From JANXLS01 sp035308565 (GTDB lineage Bacteria; Planctomycetota; SZUA-567; H5-PLA8), in contig DATGGK010000038.1 of the NCBI GenBank assembly GCA_035308565.1, positions 1 through 64,000 of the forward strand: DNA of 64,000 nt, given 5' to 3'. The number at the start of each line of letters is the position of its first letter. Within the stretch, counting starts at the first letter, position 1. Under the pieces are notes generated by a model. That model was not told the origin of the DNA. It did no database searches and was given only the letters and a program-made list of their open reading frames with translations. The position numbers were made by a program, and so were the translations under genes. Positions 50,979 to 58,959 of the stretch are shown in pieces.

Positions 50979-50984
50979 TTTAGT

Positions 50985-52115
50985 ATGTTAAGCCGTTGTG
51001 CTGCAGTTATTGTTCTTGCCGCGTTTCTTTTTATTCACGCCAGCGCCGCCGAACCGGAGCTGCCGCCGAAATCGCTCGACGATCAGCTAAAATACCTCGA
51101 AGGCGCGCTCGCCGAGAGCTTGCGCACGCGCGATCTGGCGATGCTCGACATGACCGTCAAAGGATTCAAAGCCGCGAAACTTTCCCCGCCGGAACTTGAG
51201 CTTTTCGTTCTGCGCGCGGAACGCAATGCGGCGTGGTCCAACGCGGCGCCCGGTTATTTGCAATCCACGCCCGTGCCGTGCCTCGAAGCGTGGGGCCAGC
51301 TTGCGCGCGCGAAATTGGGCGACGACCGCGCGCTGCCCGCGTTGCGCCAAATGAGCGCCGACTTACCGCCGGTGCCGGCGCCCGTTCCGGCGCTCGGCAA
51401 GATTCCCGCGCCGGAATATGTGGCGGCGAAAAAAGCTGTGGACGATTACGCCAGCCGCGCCGCGCGCAGGCAGTACGCCATCCTCGCGCTGGCGCTGCTC
51501 AACGAACCCGGCATCGCCGACAAAGCGCTTGCCGCGCTTCCGACGAAAGAGGACAACGGCAGCCAGGGCGTGAGCACTTGGCTGTACGGCCGCGATGTGT
51601 CGCCGGAAATGCTGGCGGTGCTCGCCGCCGATCCGCAGAACGGTCTCGACCGCCTCGCGGCGCGGCTTTCGGATCCCAAAATTGCGGTCAAAGAACAGGC
51701 GTACGAATTGTACGAGCTTTACAAACTCGCGTTCAATTCCGGCGGTGGCGCGCCCTCACCAGACGAATCGTTTTCCGCGATGAGCGAGATTCGCCGCAAG
51801 CTGCCGAAGGAGACGCCGGCAAAACTCATCGCGGCGTACACGTCGATTTTGAAGCGCTACAGCGTGGATACAAAACAGTCCTACGACCCGGTCGTTCAAT
51901 TGCTGATGACGTTCGGCAGCGGCATTCCGCCGAAATCGATGCCGCCTGAAGGCATCGCCGCAGTCGAAGAATTCGCAGCGAAGATGCCGAAGGAAAGCAG
52001 TGCTCGCTACCGCCAGATGTTCGATAATCTGCTGCGCCGCCAGGGCAAGGAACCCGCGCCACAGCCAAAACCATCAACGCCTGTTAAACCGCCGAAGGCG
52101 CCGGACGAAAGATGA
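50985..52115 (+). CDS. Secreted protein of unknown function
   Basis: 376 residues with a signal peptide (MLSRCAAVIVLAAFLFIHASA) and a strong ribosome site six bases upstream. The body is helical throughout and weakly repetitive (LDDQLKYLEGALAESLRTRDLAML, RQYAILALALLNEPGIADKALAAL, AIVKEQ-like helices), as in TPR or HEAT solenoids. The last 20 residues are Pro/Lys-rich (PAPQPKPSTPVKPPK). No catalytic motif was seen. It is the middle gene of a probable operon: 51 bases after the TPR-hydrolase stop and nine bases before the SDR start. Not assigned to a family. Confidence 0.75.
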   Translation: MLSRCAAVIVLAAFLFIHASAAEPELPPKSLDDQLKYLEGALAESLRTRDLAMLDMTVKGFKAAKLSPPELELFVLRAERNAAWSNAAPGYLQSTPVPCLEAWGQLARAKLGDDRALPALRQMSADLPPVPAPVPALGKIPAPEYVAAKKAVDDYASRAARRQYAILALALLNEPGIADKALAALPTKEDNGSQGVSTWLYGRDVSPEMLAVLAADPQNGLDRLAARLSDPKIAVKEQAYELYELYKLAFNSGGGAPSPDESFSAMSEIRRKLPKETPAKLIAAYTSILKRYSVDTKQSYDPVVQLLMTFGSGIPPKSMPPEGIAAVEEFAAKMPKESSARYRQMFDNLLRRQGKEPAPQPKPSTPVKPPKAPDER

Positions 52116-52124
52116 GGCTTCGCC

Positions 52125-52895
52125 ATGATCGTCTCGCTGAAAAACAAAATCGCAATTGTCACCGGCGCCGCGTCCGGAATCGGGCTGGCGATTGTCGAAC
52201 AATTTCTCGACTCCGAAGCCAGCGGCGTGATCGCCGTCGATATTTCGCCGTCGCTCGACGACGCGCTGGCGCCGTGCAAAAATCAATATGGTGCGCGCCT
52301 TCAATCCGTGCACGGCGACGTGTCACAAGAATCCGCGGCGATCGCATTCACGCGTGCGGCGCTGGACCATTTCGGGCGCATCGACATCCTCGTCAACAAC
52401 GCCGGCACGCACTGCACCAAAGCGCTGCATGAACACACGCCCGACGAGTGGGACCGCGTGATGAACATCAACGCGAAGTCTGTCTATTGGGCCGCGCGAC
52501 ACGTGATTCCGGTGATGGTCAAAAACGGCGGCGGCGTGATCCTCAATACCGGTTCGATTTCGGGCGTGATTGGCATCCCCGGACAGGGCGCGTACGCGCC
52601 GTCGAAGGGCGCGCTGCACCAGCTCACGCGGCAGATGGCGATCGAATACGCGCCGCACAGGATTCGGGTCAATGCGGTCGGCTGCGGCACCGTCGATACG
52701 CCGCTGGTCCACAACGCCGCAAAAGACAGCGGCGACCCCGCGAAATTCTGGACGATGTTGCGCGACAACCACCCCATCGGCCGCATCGCCACGCCCGATG
52801 AAATCGCGAGTTTTTTCACGTACCTCGCCAGCGATCACGCTAGTTTTTTCACGGGCGCGATTCTGATGCTCGATGGCGGATACTCGGCAAAGTGA
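52125..52895 (+). CDS. Short-chain dehydrogenase/reductase
   Basis: 256 residues, classical SDR length. Rossmann motif TGAASGIG (residues 13-20), NNAG in the beta4 position, Ser in NTGSISG, and the catalytic Y157-x3-K161 in YAPSKGA. The end FFTGAILMLDGGYSAK is the usual C-terminal motif. NAD(P)-dependent oxidoreductase acting in the cytoplasm. Substrate unknown, but sugar or sugar-acid dehydrogenation would fit the glycan genes nearby (inference). The ribosome site GAGG overlaps the stop codon of the preceding gene. It converges on the HEAT gene at 52925 after only 29 bases. Confidence 0.92.
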   Translation: MIVSLKNKIAIVTGAASGIGLAIVEQFLDSEASGVIAVDISPSLDDALAPCKNQYGARLQSVHGDVSQESAAIAFTRAALDHFGRIDILVNNAGTHCTKALHEHTPDEWDRVMNINAKSVYWAARHVIPVMVKNGGGVILNTGSISGVIGIPGQGAYAPSKGALHQLTRQMAIEYAPHRIRVNAVGCGTVDTPLVHNAAKDSGDPAKFWTMLRDNHPIGRIATPDEIASFFTYLASDHASFFTGAILMLDGGYSAK

Positions 52896-52924
52896 CGAGC
52901 GCTGAGTCCTTAGTCTGCGGCGAT

Positions 52925-55900
52925 TTATCTTTTAAGCGCCCATTCCAGCATCAGCTTCAAATCAGCGTCGTCTTCAGTTTTCTCCGCGGATTCGATCGCG
53001 CTGCGCGAGGCGGGCGTGTTGATCCGCGCCAGCAGATGATATGCGCGCGCGCGGACAGTTTTCACTTTCGATTCCAGATCGCTTTTGAGCAACTCGAGCG
53101 CGTCGCTCCGTGCGGCGATCAAGTCGCCGGCGTAGCTTTGCATGGGCTGGTTTTCATCGTGGTAGATTTTCATCAAATAATCTTTCGCCGTGTCGGAGTC
53201 GGACGCGGCCAGCGCTTCCAGACCTGCGCGCTGTTCCATATAAATATTTGAATTGGCCAATTTCATAATGTCGGCGAAATAGCGCTGATTGCCGGAAATG
53301 GCCAGCGCCTTCATCCAGCGCGCATCGACTTTGAACATGCCCAGCGCCGCTTTGCTCGCCGCCACGCACGCGTCCTTGTCGCGCAGTTCGCCGAGCGCCT
53401 GCGCGGCCGCGGCTTTCACGTCGTCGTCGAAATCGTCGAGCAATTTCACGAGCAGATCGAGCGCCGATTTTGCTTTGCGCTTGCCGAGCGACTCCGCCGC
53501 GTAATAGCGCACGAGCGAAGAGTCGTCGGAGAGTGCGGTGAGCAATTTCGCGCGCATCTGCGCGTCGTTGTACCAATCCGGTTTGCGCGAGAGAATCCAC
53601 ACGGCCGCAGCGCGCGTCGTGTTGTTGAGGCTCTCAAGCATCTGGCCCAGCACGGCGCCGTCGTCGGCGTTGAGCAGCGGTTCCAGAACATGCGTCAGGT
53701 CAAGCCAGGTGTAGCGGTCGGATTTGTCGAGCGCTTTGACGAGGCCGGGAATCGCGGCGCGCTCGCGGCGCAGCGACAGCGCGCGCGCAGCCGTCTCGCG
53801 AATGCGGGCTTCGGGCGAATCGTTGAGCAGTTTCAGCAGCGCGGCGTTGCCGTCGTCGCGCGCGCACAGCGCAATCAGCGCGGAACGCAGCAGGTTGTAC
53901 ACGGATTGCGGATCGTCGGCTTTGGGCGGCGCGTCAGGGTCGGGCGCATCGGTCTTCAGCGCGCCGTCCACGATCTCGTTCAAATACGCAAGACTGTCCG
54001 GCTCTTTGCTCGCCAAACCCAGGCACAGCACGCCAAGACGTTTCAGCGGATGAGTGGGAACGAGATCGGATGATTTGAGCCACGCGGCGATCGCTTTCAC
54101 GCCATCCGTATTTGAGCCGGCCGACGAATTCGGCGCGGCGAGCGAGAGCAGTGAGAGCGCGCGTGCCAGCGGCGGTTCAGCGTCGTCCTTCGAGCTGAGG
54201 CGCTTGACCAGATCGGCGGTGAGCGCGGACGAACCCAGTGATCCAATCAAGCCGCGCGCGCGGTCGCGCAGGCGTCCCTGCGTGAGCATTTTTTTCCAGA
54301 ACGCATCGTCGGCGCCGCGCTCCGCGATCAGCACGCCGAACGCTGCCTCGGAAATGTCGCTGTCCTCAGCCAGCGCCAGCGCTTCCAGTTTCGCCATGCG
54401 CGCACTGTCGTCGAGCGAACCGTACACGCGCAGGCGCGTTGCTTCGCCGGGGAAAATGGCGTACGGGTTCACGGGCGTGGTGACGAAGAGCGGTTTGAAA
54501 GTGTGGCGCGCGCCTTCCCACCAGCCTCGCAGATGACGGCGCGCCGTGTCTTGATCTTCCACCGGTTCGTGCAGGGACAAACCGAACGTGCGCGCGGTCA
54601 GCGTGTAGATATTTTTCGTGCAATCCTCCGGTTCGAATTGCCCGCGCGCGGCGCAGGCGTCGAGCATCGCGACGATGCCGTCGGGCTGCGAGAGCGCACC
54701 GACGGCGGACTCGGCTTCGCGGCGCAGCGACGCATCGCGTTCGGCGAGGTGCGCGCGGATCAGAGGCCACAGAGCAGAGTTGAGTCGCGAACTTTTTGCG
54801 CAGAGCGCGGCCAGCGCTTCCAGCGCTGCGCGCCTGCCACTGGCACTGTCGCGGCCAAGGCGTTCGACGAGGAACGGCGCGACCAGCGGCGTGTTCCACG
54901 CAGCCAAGTCGTCTTCACCGAAATTCGCGGAGGCTTTCGCGTTCAACAAAAACGGCGACGCCGAAACAACCGCAATGCCGCCAGGCATGCCGCGCAGCGT
55001 GTCGAGGAATTTGTGACGGTCGTCGTAATTATCGGCTTGAGCCAGGCCGCGCGCGGCGGCTTCGGCGGCGTCGCGCCGTGCGTCTTCGTTGAACTTCGAG
55101 CCGGCATCCTTCCACCACGTTTGGAATTCGTCGATATCGCGCACAGGTTTAAGCGCCATGCGCCGCAACAAAAGAAAAGCGTGGTCGCGGCTGTCGAAGA
55201 GACGGTCTTGGGCGAGCTCGATCAACGCCGGCACACTCTCCACCGGCGCCACGGCCATGCACGCATCCAGCGCCGCGCGAGAGAGCTTTTCACTGGGCGA
55301 ATGCGCGATCTCGAGCAGCGTGCGCGCGACTTTGGGCGCGTCAATGAACGGGCCGCTCATTTGTGCGAGGTTGATCGCTTGAAGCGCCACGGATTCGGTC
55401 TTGGTTTGATCGGTGTCACTCAGCGCGCCGGTGCCATTTTTTGATGCCGCCGAATTCTTCCGGGTCCATTCAAGCAGCGCGGGAATGGAATCGGCGTCGC
55501 GCAGCAGGGTCAGCGCGCGCGCGGCTTCGCGCGCGACGGTTTTTTTGTCGTCGGCCAGCAGCGAACGCAGCGCGCCAATCGCGGCGGGCGTGCCGATTTT
55601 TCCGAGCGCTTCGATGGAGCGCACGCGCAGCTTGAGCAGCTTGTCCTTTGACGCCTCGACTAATAAGGGGAGCGCCGATTCTTCGTGCAGCGAGCCGGCC
55701 ATTTCAACGGCGATGTAGCGCGATTCAATTTCGCCCTGCTCCCATAGGCCGCGCAAATACGCGCCAGCGCGCGACGGCGTTTTTCCTGACGCGTTGCGTT
55801 CGATCAGCAGAGAGAGCCCTTCTTCCAGTGCGCCGGATTTCACAGGAAAACGCAGCGGCGGATCGCCGAACGCGACCATCACGCCATCCGAAGTGATCGC

Positions 55901-56362
55901 AAAGCGCGGTGCGGCGGGTGTCAGCGGCACGAAGACGCCGGGGCGTTCGGTCTTCGACAAAAACATGACAACTTGCGTGCCCGCCTGCAAGCCGTGATGA
56001 ACCGTGTCCCAATTGAAACTGTTGAAGCCTTCGAGTTCGATAAATTTCGGCGCTTCGCCGCGCAGCGTTTTTTTGACGAGCGCGACGGCACGGAACGGGC
56101 CGCCCGCGACGATTTCGACTTCGGCGATCACGTCGGACGCAAGAACCGACACATCAAAGCCGGGATCGGGCGGCGGTTCGATGTTCATGGCGCTGGCTGT
56201 GAATGTAAAGAACAGAAGTGCCGCCACGCAGGCACGCGCGTTCGTGTTTCGCGTGAGGTGTGGGAGGGGCTTCTTGTCGCTGCGCGGCCCACCCCGCTGG
56301 GTTGGGCCACCCACGGCGCGCGTTTGCGCGTCAAAAATTCGAGTGGCTGGATTTTTGATCAT
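52925..56362 (-). CDS. HEAT-repeat protein
   Basis: About 1,145 residues from the ATG at 56362. That ATG overlaps the TGA stop of the VWA gene as ATGA, so the two are translationally coupled; the upstream in-frame codon at 56392 is not needed. A hydrophobic stretch (ACVAALLFFTFTASAM, about residues 45-60) may be the real signal peptide core. The bulk is HEAT/PBS-lyase-like helices in tandem (SIEALGKIGTPAAIGALRSLLADDKKTVAREAARAL near the N-terminus, and ESLGKRKAKSALDLLVKLLDDFDDDVKAAAAQALGEL near the C-terminus, each split here by their own repeats). Such solenoids bind proteins. The N-terminal about 45 residues are translated across a palindrome and look inserted. Third gene of the DUF4175/VWA operon. 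Confidence 0.82.
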   Translation of the reverse strand: MIKNPATRIFDAQTRAVGGPTQRGGPRSDKKPLPHLTRNTNARACVAALLFFTFTASAMNIEPPPDPGFDVSVLASDVIAEVEIVAGGPFRAVALVKKTLRGEAPKFIELEGFNSFNWDTVHHGLQAGTQVVMFLSKTERPGVFVPLTPAAPRFAITSDGVMVAFGDPPLRFPVKSGALEEGLSLLIERNASGKTPSRAGAYLRGLWEQGEIESRYIAVEMAGSLHEESALPLLVEASKDKLLKLRVRSIEALGKIGTPAAIGALRSLLADDKKTVAREAARALTLLRDADSIPALLEWTRKNSAASKNGTGALSDTDQTKTESVALQAINLAQMSGPFIDAPKVARTLLEIAHSPSEKLSRAALDACMAVAPVESVPALIELAQDRLFDSRDHAFLLLRRMALKPVRDIDEFQTWWKDAGSKFNEDARRDAAEAAARGLAQADNYDDRHKFLDTLRGMPGGIAVVSASPFLLNAKASANFGEDDLAAWNTPLVAPFLVERLGRDSASGRRAALEALAALCAKSSRLNSALWPLIRAHLAERDASLRREAESAVGALSQPDGIVAMLDACAARGQFEPEDCTKNIYTLTARTFGLSLHEPVEDQDTARRHLRGWWEGARHTFKPLFVTTPVNPYAIFPGEATRLRVYGSLDDSARMAKLEALALAEDSDISEAAFGVLIAERGADDAFWKKMLTQGRLRDRARGLIGSLGSSALTADLVKRLSSKDDAEPPLARALSLLSLAAPNSSAGSNTDGVKAIAAWLKSSDLVPTHPLKRLGVLCLGLASKEPDSLAYLNEIVDGALKTDAPDPDAPPKADDPQSVYNLLRSALIALCARDDGNAALLKLLNDSPEARIRETAARALSLRRERAAIPGLVKALDKSDRYTWLDLTHVLEPLLNADDGAVLGQMLESLNNTTRAAAVWILSRKPDWYNDAQMRAKLLTALSDDSSLVRYYAAESLGKRKAKSALDLLVKLLDDFDDDVKAAAAQALGELRDKDACVAASKAALGMFKVDARWMKALAISGNQRYFADIMKLANSNIYMEQRAGLEALAASDSDTAKDYLMKIYHDENQPMQSYAGDLIAARSDALELLKSDLESKVKTVRARAYHLLARINTPASRSAIESAEKTEDDADLKLMLEWALKR
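56286..56308. repeat. Palindrome GGCCCACCCCGCTGGGTTGGGCC in frame
   Basis: A 10-base inverted repeat with one mismatch and a 3-base loop, in frame near the start of the HEAT gene (residues about 18-26). It encodes part of AVGGPTQRGGPRSD ahead of the hydrophobic segment. A further family of in-frame palindrome. Confidence 0.7.
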
Positions 56363-58815
56363 GGCATTCCGCTCCGTTTGCGCAGAAACCATTCGCCGCA
56401 GAACAGCGCGACGATCAGGACAAAAATCCAGGGGCGGTCCCAGAGGTCGCTGTCGCGGTGCGTGATGATCGGGTGGGTGGCTTCTTGCAGATTCTTGGGA
56501 AGCTCGGCGATTTTCTCGATCGGAAAATACTTTCCGCCGCTTTTTTCGGCGAGCATTTTGAGCAGCTCAACGTTCTGACCGGTCTGGCGCAACTCAGCCG
56601 TGGCGGGGCGGACTTGCAGAATGGCTTTGTCGCGGCCGAGTTCTTCCTTACCGAGCTTCGCGACGGCTTCGATTTCGTAGCGCCCGACGCCGCCGAGGTC
56701 CAGCTTGCGGAAATACATGCCGGGGTCTTCGATCTTGGCAAAGGCGTTGACCGTCTGCGATTTTCCGTCGGGGCCGGTGAGCGTCAGTTTCACTTCGGCT
56801 TCGGTAGTCGGATCGAGGTCCTGGTTGAGCACCTTCACGTACACATCGGGGACTTCGCCGCGTCCGTACACGAGACGATCGGTCTCGATGTTCACAAGTT
56901 GGTTCGGCGCTTTCATGCGGTATTCGGCGAGCCAGCGCACGGCGTTTTTCCAGAAATTCTTATAGTACAAATTGCGGTTCTGCAAATCCGTCTCGCCGGG
57001 CGGGCCCCACGAATCTTCCCATTCGGTGCCCCAGCTTCCGGTCGTGTCGGTGGTGAAGGCCATCGAGCGGCCGGCACCGTATTGCTGAGCTGCGAGCAGG
57101 ATTGCAGGGCCGTAAATTGTGTCGTATTGGTCGTCGGCGACGACGGCAAGGGGAATCACGGTGGGTTTGGGACGAGTCGTCTTGGAAAAGCCATGAAAAA
57201 TCGGCAAGCGATCCCAGGCCTTGCGCGATTTCTCCTCGTCTTTGCTCGAATCCACCAGCAAGAGCGGGTGCGGCGTGCCATTGGCACCGGCGTGCCACGC
57301 TTCTTCCGGAATCTTCCATCGGAAATCTTCATGGTCCACGTGATCATCGTTCGCGTTCATTTCAACGGGAAGCATACGGTCGATGATAGTCCCGGCGTAT
57401 TTGCCTTCGCCGAACGCATCGTAGCCGCCGACCATGGCGAAGCCGCCACCGTGCTTGCCCACGAAATCGACCTGCGCCTGAATCTGCTCTTCGGTGAAAA
57501 AATCATACGGAATGTCGGAACTGATGATCACGTCGTATTGATAAAGCTCCTTCTTCGTCTTCGGAAAACCTTCCTTAACGTCTTTAATGTCGTCAATCGG
57601 ATTGTTCGGATCCGGCGTCCAGTTTTTGTTTTTGGCAAGAAAATCCATTTCGATGTCGCCGTCTTCCTCGACAGCCCTCTGGAGAAATTGGTGTTCCCAC
57701 CAGTGCTGCATCGGATGGCTGTAGTACATGCCTTCGGATTTGCTGTCGTAAACTTTGTGGATGAACATGCTGCCTTCCATGTAGAGCACTTTCAATTTGC
57801 GCGAAAAGGCGACGAAGCCGAAGCCCATGGTGTTGTTGGCGATCACCAATTCGCCGGGGAACGGCTCGACGGTCGCTTCGTATTCGAGGAAGCCTTGCGC
57901 GTCCGAGGGCGGTTTGACGGCGTCGAAGAGCGCGGTCCCCAAGCCATTTTTCAATTCGACATCCTGCGTGTATTGAACCTGGCCGTTGCGCGAGATCGTG
58001 ACTTTGTGCTTGCCATCGGGCAGGCCGGTCGCGCGCACGTCCACGGCGATGCGCGCGAGCGTGTCCTTGCTGACGACGCGGTTGCAGCGCACTTGCGTGA
58101 TCGCAAGGTCCTGCTGGTCGAGCGCGCCGACTCCGACCGTGTAGATGGGAATGCCGAGGCGTTTATATTGAGCGGCGACGCGCTCGATTTCGCCGCGCGC
58201 GGTGTCCGCGCCGTCGGTGACGACGATCAGCCCGCCGGCGTCGGGGCCTTTGAGACGCGCGAGCGATTCGCTCAGCGCGCGCGCGATGTCGGTGCTTTCG
58301 CCGAGAGCTTTGAGATCGCCGCTGAAAACCGCGACGTCATAGGCGCTGTTCTGCGGCATCATGCGCGACGCGCCGCTGAAGGCTTCCATCTGCACGGCGA
58401 AACTTTTGGTCAGCGCGGGAAGCAGTGCGTCGCGGTCCGGCGGGACGGGCTCGCGCGCGTCCGCGGATTTCGCCAGCGCCAGTTCGCCGGCCAGCGCCGA
58501 TTTGACGCGCTCCATGCGCGAGGGGCCTTTGCGCGCATCGGCGAAGGACATGCTTTCGCTGTCGTCGATAAGCACGGTCAGGCGGCTCTTTTTGTCTTCA
58601 GACGAGAATTGGCGCTGAATCGGATCGAGCAGGCACAAGAGCAGCAGCGTCCACGCGGCGATGCGCATCCATTTAAGCAGCTTCAAGCGCGCGGGCTTGA
58701 CTTCCGTCGCGCGGCGGCGATAGCCGCGCAGCGTAAAGTAGCCTGTGCCCGCGCCCAGCAGGACAATCGACCACCAGGGCCAGGGAGTACCGAGTAAGAG
58801 GGGGAATTGATCCAT
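56359..58815 (-). CDS. VWA-domain, glutamine-amidotransferase-like membrane protein
   Basis: 818 residues. N-terminal spans at about 15-30 and 50-65 (SIVLLGAGTGYFTL and WTLLLLCLL), then a von Willebrand A domain with the metal site LIDDSESMS (D84-x-S-x-S) and a second loop VVTDGADTARGE. Residues about 230-360 are Ig-like beta domains. Residues about 440-620 resemble a class I glutamine-amidotransferase fold (DVIISSDIPYDFFTEEQIQAQV, FVGKHGGGFAMVGGYDAFG) without a clear catalytic Cys. The last span is WIFVLIVALFCGEWFL. Such proteins accompany MoxR/VWA chaperone systems in PVC bacteria and sit in the periplasmic face. Middle gene of the operon, coupled to the HEAT gene. Confidence 0.85.
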   Translation of the reverse strand: MDQFPLLLGTPWPWWSIVLLGAGTGYFTLRGYRRRATEVKPARLKLLKWMRIAAWTLLLLCLLDPIQRQFSSEDKKSRLTVLIDDSESMSFADARKGPSRMERVKSALAGELALAKSADAREPVPPDRDALLPALTKSFAVQMEAFSGASRMMPQNSAYDVAVFSGDLKALGESTDIARALSESLARLKGPDAGGLIVVTDGADTARGEIERVAAQYKRLGIPIYTVGVGALDQQDLAITQVRCNRVVSKDTLARIAVDVRATGLPDGKHKVTISRNGQVQYTQDVELKNGLGTALFDAVKPPSDAQGFLEYEATVEPFPGELVIANNTMGFGFVAFSRKLKVLYMEGSMFIHKVYDSKSEGMYYSHPMQHWWEHQFLQRAVEEDGDIEMDFLAKNKNWTPDPNNPIDDIKDVKEGFPKTKKELYQYDVIISSDIPYDFFTEEQIQAQVDFVGKHGGGFAMVGGYDAFGEGKYAGTIIDRMLPVEMNANDDHVDHEDFRWKIPEEAWHAGANGTPHPLLLVDSSKDEEKSRKAWDRLPIFHGFSKTTRPKPTVIPLAVVADDQYDTIYGPAILLAAQQYGAGRSMAFTTDTTGSWGTEWEDSWGPPGETDLQNRNLYYKNFWKNAVRWLAEYRMKAPNQLVNIETDRLVYGRGEVPDVYVKVLNQDLDPTTEAEVKLTLTGPDGKSQTVNAFAKIEDPGMYFRKLDLGGVGRYEIEAVAKLGKEELGRDKAILQVRPATAELRQTGQNVELLKMLAEKSGGKYFPIEKIAELPKNLQEATHPIITHRDSDLWDRPWIFVLIVALFCGEWFLRKRSGMP

Positions 58816-58825
58816 GAAACTGCCT

Positions 58826-58950
58826 ATTTGTCATTTGTCATTGGGCATTTGTCATTTGGCATTTTTAATCGAGTTGCGCCAAATAACAAATGGAGAGCGT
58901 GCGCGGCGGTTCAATGACAAATGACAAATGACAAATCAAAAATGACAAAT
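58826..58950. repeat. Inverted heptad arrays between operon genes
   Basis: ATTTGTC, ATTTGTC, ATTGGGC, ATTTGTC, ATTTGGC (58826-58860) face GACAAAT units (58916-58950) across a 55-base spacer, so the two arrays can pair. They lie in the 144-base gap between the DUF4175 stop (58960) and the VWA start (58815), which otherwise contains nothing recognisable. Confidence 0.8.
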
Positions 58951-58959
58951 GGTCAGTTG

